A stretch of 49,647 nucleotides of DNA from Lachnospiraceae bacterium (GTDB lineage: Bacteria; Bacillota; Clostridia; Lachnospirales; Lachnospiraceae): contig JAILQQ010000180.1 in the NCBI GenBank assembly GCA_024698885.1, positions 1 through 49,647 on the forward strand, written 5' to 3'. Shown piece after piece: positions 1 through 8,635 of this stretch (positions are counted from its first letter, which is position 1; each line of letters opens with the position of its first letter). Under the pieces are notes generated by a model. It was not told where the DNA came from. It searched no databases and worked only from the letters and a program-made list of their open reading frames with translations. The translations under genes and the position numbers were made by a program.

Positions 1-68
1 CGGCACGAACAGGTTCGTGCCTAAGCGCACAATCTGCGAAGCAGATTGGCGCAGGCAGATTGGCGCAG
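1..68 (+). repeat. GGCGCAG hairpin repeat, copy 1 (stems B and C)
   Basis: Stem B is GGCACGAAC (2-10) with GTTCGTGCC (13-21). The linker TAAGCGCAC follows at 22-30, then stem C with arms AATCTGC (31-37) and GCAGATT (41-47), then GGCGCAG. The last 14 bases (41-54) are duplicated in tandem at 55-68, a sign of slippage or recombination. The copy ends just before the start of the MORN gene and leads into its weak AGGG ribosome binding site. It may start before the window edge. Confidence 0.8.
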
Positions 69-76
69 GGTAGCAT

Positions 77-1321
77 ATGGGACAGAATATTTTCAGCGTA
101 CTGTTTTCGACAATCAAATCCAGATTTACGTCCATTGTTACGAAGTTCAGACTCTGGACGAGCTGGAACTTTATCCGTACGAAGGTCATCGGCGGGATAC
201 GAGACTTCTTCTACAAGCTTCTCGATATCCGGCCAAAGAACAAGGACGATTATTTTACGGTCTTCGGGTGGATGATCAGCAAGCGGTTGGCATACGCTGT
301 GCTGCTCGTCGTCGGCGTTCTGAGCTTCTGGTATATTTCAAGTACCACAAAGCTGTTTTCCGCCTTTACGGAAAACGGCGGCTTGAGAACCTATAAGTAC
401 AATTCGGTGCTTTTGAGGCTTGCGGAGGGAAATGTCAGGATCACCGGAAAATCCGGGTTTTTAGCCTATGAGGGCACGGTCTCCAAGGGCTATGCGACCG
501 GCAACGGGACGCTTTTTTCACCCGATGCGATAACCCTGTATACCGGCGGCTTTGAGAAAAACATGTACGAAGGCAACGGGACCGAGTTTTATGACAGCGG
601 TGTGATGCGTTATAACGGCACCTTCCATAAAAACCTGTTTGATGGCGCAGGCGTTCTGTATAATGAGGACGGCTCAAGAGAGTACGAAGGGAGCTTCACG
701 GCAGGCCGTAAGGAGGGGCATGGAAAGCTGTATAACGGCGGCGACCAGCCGGTCTTTGACGGCAGCTTTTCGGCGGATACCATTGTATTCAGCGAGTTTC
801 TCGGCAAGGATCCGACAGCGGTCCGTGAAATGTATTTTGGTAAGCAGGTGCTTTACGAGGATGGGTCGGATGCTTCGAACATCATCATGTCGATGCCGGA
901 TATCAATGCCGTTTATGAGGCAAAGAGCGACGGCAGCGCGGCGGATCCGTCGGTAAAGGTAAGCGCCGTGATCGTACTGGATAATACCTTCCGGCTCGGC
1001 GAGCAGGAGGCGAAGGAGGCCGGGCAGCTCGAAGCGATCCTCGGGGCGCCGGTTTACGAAGGAAATTCTCTGGTGACGCTCCCCGAGGCTGTAGCCATCA
1101 ATCTGCAGAACAGCCGGGAAAACGCTGTCAAAGGGAAGGTCGGCATGGATACGACGTCGGTCTTCACGGACGATATCATCGTAAATTCTTTTGACAGCAC
1201 CTACTCGGTTTACGTATATACCTTTGAACGGGGAGACCTGGTCTATACCTTTATCTGCAAGGACAGGGGCGGAAGATTCTATTTTTATGAAATAGCGGAT
1301 GCGGAGAAGCCGAATGCGTAA
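77..1321 (+). CDS. Membrane-anchored MORN-repeat protein at the head of the CIS cluster
   Basis: A 414-residue protein. Residues 1-70 are basic and probably cytoplasmic, one hydrophobic segment lies at about 72-90 (AVLLVVGVLSFWYI), and the rest would be outside the cell. About five MORN-type repeats (Y-x-G with GxG turns, such as YEGNGTEFYDSG) run from about 131 to 229. The C-terminal 180 residues match nothing I recognise. MORN repeats form flat beta-sheet scaffolds that bind proteins or lipid. The ATG at 77 has AGGG six bases upstream. The stop codon overlaps the start of the next gene (ATGCGTAA), so the two are translationally coupled. The position at the start of the CIS operon suggests a role in anchoring or docking the particle at the membrane; this is inference. 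Confidence 0.75.
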   Translation: MGQNIFSVLFSTIKSRFTSIVTKFRLWTSWNFIRTKVIGGIRDFFYKLLDIRPKNKDDYFTVFGWMISKRLAYAVLLVVGVLSFWYISSTTKLFSAFTENGGLRTYKYNSVLLRLAEGNVRITGKSGFLAYEGTVSKGYATGNGTLFSPDAITLYTGGFEKNMYEGNGTEFYDSGVMRYNGTFHKNLFDGAGVLYNEDGSREYEGSFTAGRKEGHGKLYNGGDQPVFDGSFSADTIVFSEFLGKDPTAVREMYFGKQVLYEDGSDASNIIMSMPDINAVYEAKSDGSAADPSVKVSAVIVLDNTFRLGEQEAKEAGQLEAILGAPVYEGNSLVTLPEAVAINLQNSRENAVKGKVGMDTTSVFTDDIIVNSFDSTYSVYVYTFERGDLVYTFICKDRGGRFYFYEIADAEKPNA

Positions 1322-3395
1322 AGAGGGAAAAGAAAAGTGCACAAACAGAATACTGCGCAGGATCACGGCCTTTATCACGGCCGCGGCCGTGCTGTGCCCC
1401 GTTTTTTCGGCAGCCTTCCCGGTAACGGTGCAGGGCGCCGACAAGGTTCTGACCTTAAAGGCCGCCATGTCTTTGGCACTGCAGGCCAGCGACGCTTATG
1501 AATCCGCCGGGATGGCGGTGGACCAGAAAAAGGCCGCGAAGCAGAGCGCTCTGAAGGCGATCAAGGTAAAGGAAAAAAACCTGGCGGCTTTCCGCTGGAC
1601 GCCGTTACTCAGCTTTAAATTTCCCCAGAAACCGGATTTTGACCAGGCTTCGGAGTTCCAGTTCAAGCCCTTAAAGCTTTCCCAGGATATCCTGGTAGCC
1701 GAGCATAAGCTTCAGGATACGGTATTTACCATCAACCTGCAGATCAGCAATCTGTACGTTGACCTGGTCACGGCGCAGAAGAACATCGCCTTTCACGAGG
1801 AACAGCTTGCCACGTTGAATGACGGGATCGCCCATAACCAGGCCAAACTGAAGATGGGGGAAGCAAGCCAGAGTGATATCGACCGTCTGCAGAAAAAGGC
1901 GGATACCTTAACCAATACCCTGGCCAGTGAAAAGCGGACGTTAGCGGCCGACTTAAAGAAGCTTTCCGATCTGATCGCGCTTGACGTGACCACCGGATAT
2001 TCCTTTGAAACACCCTATATCGAGGCAAAGATCGACCGGGATATGCTCCCCGCGCTGATGACCTATACCGAGGACAGGGACCAGACCTATTATGAGGCCT
2101 GCGCGGTGGCGACGACGGCCAGGATGCAGCTGACCACCAATTACAGCCTGATCCGGAACAAATACGGCGGGGATACCAACCTGATCTCCGGCTATGTCAA
2201 TCAGGCCTTAAACGGCCAGAACGTGAGCTCGAAGGCCTTTAAAAAGGATTATGAAGCATTTTTAAAAAAGATCGACAGCTACTGGGACGGGTCTATCCCC
2301 ATCATATGGGTATGGTGGATTCCGTTAGTATGGATCCCGCTTGAATGGCTGAAGGGCGAGCTCGACGGAACGCGGTATATCCAAAACGACCCCTATGTCC
2401 TGTATCAGAATGTACTGGACTATATCGGGGCCAGAAAGGATGAGGAGGCTGCCAGAAAAGAGCTCGACCAGATGGTCGAGGATAACTTCAACCAGTATGT
2501 TTCCGTAAGCGCGGCCTATGATCAGGCACAGAAGGACGTAGCCGCCATGGAGACTACCCTGCAGGAATACGCCGTGAAAAACCGCATGGGGCTCATGACC
2601 TTTGAGGAGTATCAGGACGCGGAGGATCAGTACGAGGAGCTCCAGAATTCCATGCTTGATTCCATGAAGCTCTATACGGATACGCTGAATTCCTTCGACC
2701 GGCTGACCTGCGGCGGCGTCAGTGCGTTGCTTTCCGGTACGGATGCGGATCTGCATACGGCCGTGGTGGGCGAAAGCTATGTAGAGAAGGATACGAAGGA
2801 AGCAAAATATTTCCTGAAGTCCATTATCCAGCGGCAGATGTTTGAGCTCTCCATTTATATTCCGGATGACTTTCCGGTAGAGCTCACCGATTATGAGCTC
2901 TGGTGTGATGATACACAGGTCGGCGGCAGGATGAAGATCGATAAAACCCTGCGGGAGCTGACCCTGACAAAGGAGAACGTGAAGAAGGTCTTTATCCGCT
3001 TCTATAACGGCAGCGACTTCGTGGATGACTGTACGATCGATCCGAATGAAGAGTCCGGGACGTTAAATATCACAACGGCGATGAATATCCGAAAGGATGA
3101 GACCGGTGAGGTGGGAACCTTTGATATTACCATAAGCGATGTGACGGGTCTGGCCACGATCAAGCTCACGCCTCTCGCGTCAGAGGGGATCGGATATTTC
3201 CGGATCCAGACGAAGGACGGAAAGCCGCTCGGTGATGGTGAGCCGGTAGCCATAGACAGTACGTTTACGCATCTCGGGCTTCTGTCCGTTGGTATCTCGG
3301 ATCTGAAAGCAGAGCTTTATGATAAGAATAAGGGCCTTAAGTATAAAGTGCACTTTGACGCGGTGAACAAAAAGATTATTAAGGATGAAGAATAA
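1314..3395 (+). CDS. Secreted TolC-fold (outer membrane efflux protein-like) protein
   Basis: About 693 residues. I choose the ATG at 1314 (GGAG at 1303, overlapping the previous stop) over the more upstream 1299. A signal peptide covers about the first 40 residues. Two long helical hairpins follow with the periodicity of the TolC/OEP family, for example an AAYDQAQKDVAAMETTLQEY stretch followed by NRMGLMTFEEYQDAEDQYEE in the second half. Between the two halves, where TolC has its barrel strands, lies a Trp-rich hydrophobic segment (2298-2348, PIIWVWWIPLVWIPLEW). The last 230 residues look beta-rich. TolC proteins normally form outer-membrane channels, which is odd in an organism that otherwise looks single-membraned. 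Coupled to the MORN gene and the next membrane protein, it may form part of a CIS envelope complex; function not established. Confidence 0.7.
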   Translation: MRKEGKEKCTNRILRRITAFITAAAVLCPVFSAAFPVTVQGADKVLTLKAAMSLALQASDAYESAGMAVDQKKAAKQSALKAIKVKEKNLAAFRWTPLLSFKFPQKPDFDQASEFQFKPLKLSQDILVAEHKLQDTVFTINLQISNLYVDLVTAQKNIAFHEEQLATLNDGIAHNQAKLKMGEASQSDIDRLQKKADTLTNTLASEKRTLAADLKKLSDLIALDVTTGYSFETPYIEAKIDRDMLPALMTYTEDRDQTYYEACAVATTARMQLTTNYSLIRNKYGGDTNLISGYVNQALNGQNVSSKAFKKDYEAFLKKIDSYWDGSIPIIWVWWIPLVWIPLEWLKGELDGTRYIQNDPYVLYQNVLDYIGARKDEEAARKELDQMVEDNFNQYVSVSAAYDQAQKDVAAMETTLQEYAVKNRMGLMTFEEYQDAEDQYEELQNSMLDSMKLYTDTLNSFDRLTCGGVSALLSGTDADLHTAVVGESYVEKDTKEAKYFLKSIIQRQMFELSIYIPDDFPVELTDYELWCDDTQVGGRMKIDKTLRELTLTKENVKKVFIRFYNGSDFVDDCTIDPNEESGTLNITTAMNIRKDETGEVGTFDITISDVTGLATIKLTPLASEGIGYFRIQTKDGKPLGDGEPVAIDSTFTHLGLLSVGISDLKAELYDKNKGLKYKVHFDAVNKKIIKDEE

Positions 3396-6300
3396 GCAGA
3401 CAGGGATCAAAAAAAGAATATGGCAGGGTGCCGCCGTCGTTCTTACGGTCGCCCTGGTGGCCGCGTTTTTCATGACGGATGCTTTCGCGGTATTCAGCGA
3501 GAAAAGCGCCATGAAATACAAGCAGTACGCGTCCGAGCATGAGGTGGAAGACTCCGTGATGTTTATCGGAACCTATCTGATCCATATCAACGCCATGACA
3601 GACGCGCTGTATCAACAGGCGACCCAGAGCGGGAGTGATGCGAACCAGAACGCGGTCTACTATAAATCGGAGCTCGCGGGCGGTGCCTGGTTTGATATTA
3701 CCAATGCCGAAGGGCTTGATGATATCATGGACAGCGCCGAAGCCGTGTCGGAGGATGAGATCGGGGATCTGTTCGTACAGTATTATGTGGACGCCCAGGG
3801 GAACATGACAAACGTGATGACCGGTGACTCCGTCAATCCCTTCGATATTCCGGATCCTTATGACTTAAAAAAGCTTCCGGAGCTGCAGAACCTCTGGATC
3901 CAGTACGCGGGCTCGGCTGACGCGGAGGAGATCTCGGAGGATGACTATCTGAAAAAGAAAAATTCTCAGAACGCGGGAACGATCAGAGGAGATGTCTACT
4001 GCTATCAGCTTCTGACCACCTTTTTCGGCCTGGATCTGTCGGATGAGGAGACAGACCAGTATGACGCGGATCTCGCGAGGCTCTTTGCCTGCTACCAGAG
4101 CATGAAGTCGTCCGGCCAGGACGAGGAAGCGGATATCATCTATTCCCTGATGAAGAAGGTGGATGATGCGAGACGGGCTGTTGTCATGACCAAGCTCTCC
4201 GGCGGGGAGGTCAATGCGCTCGGCGTTCTTTACGATCTGGTAAACGGCGCTTATTATACGACCTTCGGCAACTTCAAGGATTCCTCCAGCGATGATACGG
4301 AGGGGAATGACGCGACGACCGGAAGGGATACCTCGCAGGACCCTGAATATATCACGGAGCTTAAGGACGCGGTCAGCCATGAGTTTGAGAATGAGAAATC
4401 CTTATTCGGAAGGCTGACGGGCGGCGGCGACAGCAGTGACAACGAATGGTGGGGGCCGTTGCAGAATAATTATAATACATACGCGGATAAATACGAGGAG
4501 ACCGAGGACGGTGAGCCGGCCGATGACGGCGTTCCGAGGCCCGCGTATTCCCCGGATAATTCTTTGCTTGATTCTGTCAGCGATTGTGCCCAGGGCTGCC
4601 AGACAAGCTACAATAACTATCAGGCCGATGCGCTTTCCGACAGTGATACGATCCTCGGACACGCGGAATATGAATATTCGAATCAGGTGATCGAGGAAGC
4701 GTCCTCGGACGGTGCGGGCGGTCCGATCACCTTACTGCGGGATATCATGAATATCGAGCAGGGTACGATCAAGCATTCGGACAGTGAAAAAGCGCTCCTT
4801 GACAACTCCCTGTTAAACCTCGGTGAGTCGAAATATCAGTCCGCTGTCTCGGAAGGGGCAGGCTCCGCCTATACGAATGCGCTTTCCATGGGGGCGGGAG
4901 GTGCTTCCGCCGATAATGCGCTCGATGAACAGTATGCGGAGGTGGAATCGGCCCGCTCGGAGCTTGAATATCTGATCGATGCCTATAAACAGAGAGAAGA
5001 GGCGGCGAAAGCCCATACCTATATCCAGGGAGCCATCAGCTGGACGAACGGTCTCTACGGTAGCGTGCCGGGCGATGCGTTTTCATCCCGGGCCACAGGC
5101 TCGGTCGACAACCATATGAAGTGGTTAAAGGATCTCGATAAGCAGGTCAAGGCCTCGGACGAGAGCCTGAAATCAAAGCTTGATGAGCTGAGCGACAAGA
5201 AGGCGGAGCTGCAGCGCAAGCGGGATGAAGCCCTTGACAAAAATGACCTGGCGGGAGCAAAGGAGTACGATGCAAAGATCGCCGCGGTGGATCAGGATAT
5301 TGCCGAGGAGGAGGCTAAGACCGGACAGAAAGCCGGCGACCAGCTGGCAGATGATATCTTAAGCGATACGCTTTCGAAGATCGCGGATGATCCGGAGGCG
5401 GATATTTCGGACGCGTTGGCTTCCTTAGCGGGAATGGGCGCCGTGGACGCGCTGTCAAAGATCAAGGACAGGGCCGCAAACGCGGGGGCCCCCGAAAGTA
5501 CGCTGAACGGGATCAACGATGCTCTGACGGACGGCGTCAATACCATGGCCGGCGGGAACGGCTCTACTTCGGACAGCGTCGGCGCGGCGGCAGTAAACGC
5601 GCTGAACGATCTGAAGGATAAAGCGGGAGACGCGGCAGCCTATGGCGAGATGATGGATGCTCTCGACTATGCGATCGGTACGGTAGATGCCGCGGACGCA
5701 AGCTCCGAGGACGTGGTGAACGCGATCGCGGCGGTGAAGGATCAGGCGGAACAATCCGGTGCCTCAGACGACGTGAAGAACGAGATCAACAAGGCGATGG
5801 ATGTGGCGAATGCGGGCGGAACCGCAGCGGATGCCGCGAGTGCGTTAGACGCGATCCGTAAAAAGGCTACCGAAAACGGAGCGGAAAATGCCCCGGCGGC
5901 CCTTTTAAAAGCCATTGATGACGCGAAGGAGAAGGTGCAGCCGAAGGATGCCCTGTCAAAAACGCTGAACGCGGTCGGAACGGTCAAGGACAGAGCGGAA
6001 AAGGCCGGTGCCTCCGACGGGCTCAAAAAAGATATCGATAAGACGTTGAATAATGCCGCGTCCGGTGCCTCGGGCAGCGAAACGAAGGCGGCGCTTGAAG
6101 CGATCAAGAACAAGGCAGCCGCCGAAGGAAGCGGCGGCGGCGTATCACCGGCGCTTGCCGCAGCCATTGACAATGCGCTCAATGATATGAAGCAGAAGGC
6201 TGCAGCGGAAAACGTAGCGGCTGTCAATCCTACGGCGGGCTTAAACGAAGCGGGCATTATAAAACAGATCGAAGCGACCATGGGAGCTTCCATTGAAGAG

Positions 6301-6792
6301 CTTTCTGAATCCGATCTGGCGACTACCGCAGCCGCGGTCTCCCGCTTTGCCAGAAGCGGTAACCAGTCGGCCGGCGTGCTTTCCGGAAAGCTTGCGGATT
6401 ATATGCGCCAGAAGGGGAACAAATATCTGTACAGCCAGTTCAGGGAAAAGACACCTCAGTATGTCAGCCTGAATACGATCGGCCTGGTCACGGATTACCG
6501 TTATCTGTATGATGACAGAAAGAACACCGCCACCATGAGCAAGGGGGCGTCTGCCTGGAGCTTCCAGGTCGGTACGAACACGCTGATCCGAAACGGCGGT
6601 GATGCGGAAACGCTCAAGGAAAAGGCCGTGAAGGGAAATGACCCCTATATTTCTGTGGATGACGCGAAGAATTACTTCGATGTCATCGGAGAGTATCTGT
6701 ATGGCACGGACTATGCGGTTTGTCTGACGGAACCGATGGATACAAAGGCCGGAGAGCTTCTTTCGGCTCTGACCGGAGAAAAAACCTCATAA
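3385..6792 (+). CDS. Large membrane-anchored secreted protein with tandem helical repeats and copper amine oxidase N-like domain
   Basis: 1135 residues. The N-terminus has a hydrophobic segment at about 15-33 (AAVVLTVALVAAFFM), acting as signal peptide or anchor. Residues 34-480 are acidic and unrecognised. A charged coiled coil lies at about 520-650. Residues about 683-945 hold some six imperfect 40-45-residue Ala-rich helical repeats of the form ALxxIKxKAxxxGA...IDxAL. The region 1020-1110 (YVSLNTIGLVTDYRYLYDD and on, ending PYISVDDAKNYF) resembles the copper amine oxidase N-terminal domain common on clostridial surface proteins. The start overlaps the end of the previous gene by 11 bases and lacks a spaced ribosome binding site, so coupling is likely. 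Possibly a structural extracellular component of the CIS apparatus, or a very large cargo; role unknown. Confidence 0.65.
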   Translation: MKNKQTGIKKRIWQGAAVVLTVALVAAFFMTDAFAVFSEKSAMKYKQYASEHEVEDSVMFIGTYLIHINAMTDALYQQATQSGSDANQNAVYYKSELAGGAWFDITNAEGLDDIMDSAEAVSEDEIGDLFVQYYVDAQGNMTNVMTGDSVNPFDIPDPYDLKKLPELQNLWIQYAGSADAEEISEDDYLKKKNSQNAGTIRGDVYCYQLLTTFFGLDLSDEETDQYDADLARLFACYQSMKSSGQDEEADIIYSLMKKVDDARRAVVMTKLSGGEVNALGVLYDLVNGAYYTTFGNFKDSSSDDTEGNDATTGRDTSQDPEYITELKDAVSHEFENEKSLFGRLTGGGDSSDNEWWGPLQNNYNTYADKYEETEDGEPADDGVPRPAYSPDNSLLDSVSDCAQGCQTSYNNYQADALSDSDTILGHAEYEYSNQVIEEASSDGAGGPITLLRDIMNIEQGTIKHSDSEKALLDNSLLNLGESKYQSAVSEGAGSAYTNALSMGAGGASADNALDEQYAEVESARSELEYLIDAYKQREEAAKAHTYIQGAISWTNGLYGSVPGDAFSSRATGSVDNHMKWLKDLDKQVKASDESLKSKLDELSDKKAELQRKRDEALDKNDLAGAKEYDAKIAAVDQDIAEEEAKTGQKAGDQLADDILSDTLSKIADDPEADISDALASLAGMGAVDALSKIKDRAANAGAPESTLNGINDALTDGVNTMAGGNGSTSDSVGAAAVNALNDLKDKAGDAAAYGEMMDALDYAIGTVDAADASSEDVVNAIAAVKDQAEQSGASDDVKNEINKAMDVANAGGTAADAASALDAIRKKATENGAENAPAALLKAIDDAKEKVQPKDALSKTLNAVGTVKDRAEKAGASDGLKKDIDKTLNNAASGASGSETKAALEAIKNKAAAEGSGGGVSPALAAAIDNALNDMKQKAAAENVAAVNPTAGLNEAGIIKQIEATMGASIEELSESDLATTAAAVSRFARSGNQSAGVLSGKLADYMRQKGNKYLYSQFREKTPQYVSLNTIGLVTDYRYLYDDRKNTATMSKGASAWSFQVGTNTLIRNGGDAETLKEKAVKGNDPYISVDDAKNYFDVIGEYLYGTDYAVCLTEPMDTKAGELLSALTGEKTS

Positions 6793-6809
6793 AATAAGGA
6801 ATTTACTAC

Positions 6810-7397
6810 ATGGCGGATTATCCTATTATTTCAGATGTCAGTGCGTATATCGTAAGGGTGCTGCGGGAAAAGATGTGTCCCGAGCCGATCCCCTCGCCGA
6901 ACAATATAGAGATCTCCTCACCCCTCTCACAGGACGTTGACTATATTGTCGGACTCTATTTATACGATATCGTGGAAGATATGCAGGTTTCGACCCCGCG
7001 TTTTGTCGAGCGGGGGCGGGCGCAGTTAACTAGACCGCCCAGGCCATATGCTTTATATTATATGGTCTTTATCAACGGCTCCTCCCAGATGGGATTAAAG
7101 GCGCCGGATATACAGAAGATCATCGGGCGTGTCGCACAGATCATCAATGATAATAATTCTGTGCGGCCCAGTGATCTGCAGGCATGGCTTACGACAGAAG
7201 AACCTCCCATTGTGCTGTCTCAGGCGAAGATAAGCTTAGAGGAGAAGGTGAGGGTATGGCAGGCGATCAGCAAACCTTATCAGATCAGCCTGTTTTACCG
7301 GGCGGCTCCCGTCTATCTGTCAAGCGCCGACATCATTGAAACACCGAGAGTCGTCGACGCGAGCTTTACCCTGCATGTTACAGGTGAGGATCAGTAG
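6810..7397 (+). CDS. Pvc16/Afp16-type CIS cap protein (DUF4255)
   Basis: 195 residues matching the Pvc16 N-terminal (DUF4255) family over nearly its full length. The start (MADYPIISDVSAYIVRVLRE), the SPLSQDVDYIVGLYLYDIVED block and the RPPRPYALYYMVF segment are typical. In Afp and PVC particles this protein caps the end of the tube and sheath distal to the baseplate and sets particle length together with the tape measure. AAGGAA sits upstream of the ATG. This is the first recognisable particle gene after the three envelope genes. Confidence 0.88.
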   Translation: MADYPIISDVSAYIVRVLREKMCPEPIPSPNNIEISSPLSQDVDYIVGLYLYDIVEDMQVSTPRFVERGRAQLTRPPRPYALYYMVFINGSSQMGLKAPDIQKIIGRVAQIINDNNSVRPSDLQAWLTTEEPPIVLSQAKISLEEKVRVWQAISKPYQISLFYRAAPVYLSSADIIETPRVVDASFTLHVTGEDQ

Positions 7398-7454
7398 TCT
7401 GATCGCAGCTCACCTGCAAGGGCTTAAATCGGAAAAAGGAAAGGAGGTAAAAGA

Positions 7455-8195
7455 ATGAGCGCTTCTGTGATCGGCGCAAGGCTGGATCTTTTGGTTAGGC
7501 TTGTCGATACCACGACAGGAGCGGAAGTGAAGGAAAGAAATGTTTTGTTTTTGAAGGATGGTCAGCTGATCAGACCCGAGCCGCGGGGAACAGGCATGTA
7601 TGTTTTCATTAACACCGGCAGAGAAGATTTTCTTATGCAGATACGGGTTTTTGGATATGACGAGTGTACGGTTCCTGTCTCCTATGCGTCTTTAGACCAG
7701 CGTATGCCGGTCTGCGATGTATTCCTGATGCCATCTGAGAGTATGTCGGGGTGGCCTGAACTGATTGACTTCAAAGGGAATCTTCCTTTTCTTGAGACGA
7801 TCGAAGCAGTTAACCTGAACAGACCCTTATGCAATTTCCAGGCATATGACCAAAAGAAAAACCTGATGTCCGTTTATAACGCGTCGGGGGGCAGCGTATA
7901 TCTGGATACGTGCTGTTATGGGTTAGTTAGCAGGGAAAAAGCAAGTTACGAAACGATAGAAGTGACGGGAACAGTGACGTCTCAGTCCTTTCATCTGAAG
8001 AATCCCCTTGCGCCGGAAACGGTTCAGGGCCTTATGATCTGCCGTATCATATACGGCAGGGCGACCAAAGAGGGAGATTATGTTCTCAGAGTGCGGGATG
8101 ACGCAAAGGACCTGATCTACCTGGTCCGCTATCAGGTAAAGGGAGAGGAACGGTTTCAGATACTGGATTTCAGAAATCAGGAGGTACTGAAATGA
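7455..8195 (+). CDS. Hypothetical CIS-associated protein
   Basis: 246 residues with a strong AAGGAGGT site (7441-7448) before the ATG. No signal peptide or membrane segment. The N-terminal 90 residues look like a beta-sandwich of carboxypeptidase-regulatory or Ig type (LDLLVRLVDTTTGAEVKERN, then GMYVFINTGREDFLMQIRVFGY); the rest is also predicted beta-rich. I do not recognise the family. It overlaps the PAAR-like gene by four bases (ATGA), so it is probably made together with the spike tip. It could be a tip adaptor, a small cargo carrier or a structural decoration. Confidence 0.6.
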   Translation: MSASVIGARLDLLVRLVDTTTGAEVKERNVLFLKDGQLIRPEPRGTGMYVFINTGREDFLMQIRVFGYDECTVPVSYASLDQRMPVCDVFLMPSESMSGWPELIDFKGNLPFLETIEAVNLNRPLCNFQAYDQKKNLMSVYNASGGSVYLDTCCYGLVSREKASYETIEVTGTVTSQSFHLKNPLAPETVQGLMICRIIYGRATKEGDYVLRVRDDAKDLIYLVRYQVKGEERFQILDFRNQEVLK

Positions 8196-8581
8196 GTGGA
8201 ATGGCAACAGCGATGGGCGCCAATCTCATGTGCACCTTCGGCACCGCACCGGCACCCTTAAAGGTGACACAGAACACTGTGGTACTGACGGAGGGAAAGC
8301 CGGCGGCGACGATCATGGACGCAGCTTCCATGACAAATGTCGGACCCTTCGGGATGTGCACGACGCTTTCGAATCCGCAGGTGGCTTCGGCGACCGCGGC
8401 AGCGCTTGGCGTACTGACACCGCAGCCATGTATCCCGCAGACGGCCAGTTTTATACCGACCAGCACGAAGGTCATCATTGGCGGGAAGCCCTGCCTGACG
8501 CAGGACTGCAAGCTGGTCTGCGCGTATGCGGGACAGATCTCGATCGTGGTTCCCGGACAGACGAAGGTGACGGTGTCATAG
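8192..8581 (+). CDS. PAAR-like spike tip protein (DUF4280 type)
   Basis: 129 residues with the features of PAAR-like DUF4280 proteins: an N-terminal GANLMCTFGTAP block, FGMCTT in the middle, CIPQTASF, and a C-terminal IIGGKPCLTQDCKLVCAYAGQI block. These proteins form the sharpened cone that caps the spike of T6SS and related injection systems, often with bound metal. The conserved Cys residues are present. ATGA overlap with the preceding gene indicates co-translation. No C-terminal toxin extension is present. Confidence 0.82.
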   Translation: MSGMATAMGANLMCTFGTAPAPLKVTQNTVVLTEGKPAATIMDAASMTNVGPFGMCTTLSNPQVASATAAALGVLTPQPCIPQTASFIPTSTKVIIGGKPCLTQDCKLVCAYAGQISIVVPGQTKVTVS

Positions 8582-8635
8582 TGGAATTCTCTTATACACC
8601 GTGCACCAATAATAAAAAGGAAAGGAATAAAAAAG

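Noticed and set aside
46-396. Alternative frame over the start of the MORN gene
   Set aside because: It starts in the repeat, and the MORN frame has a clear membrane segment and repeats in the same DNA.
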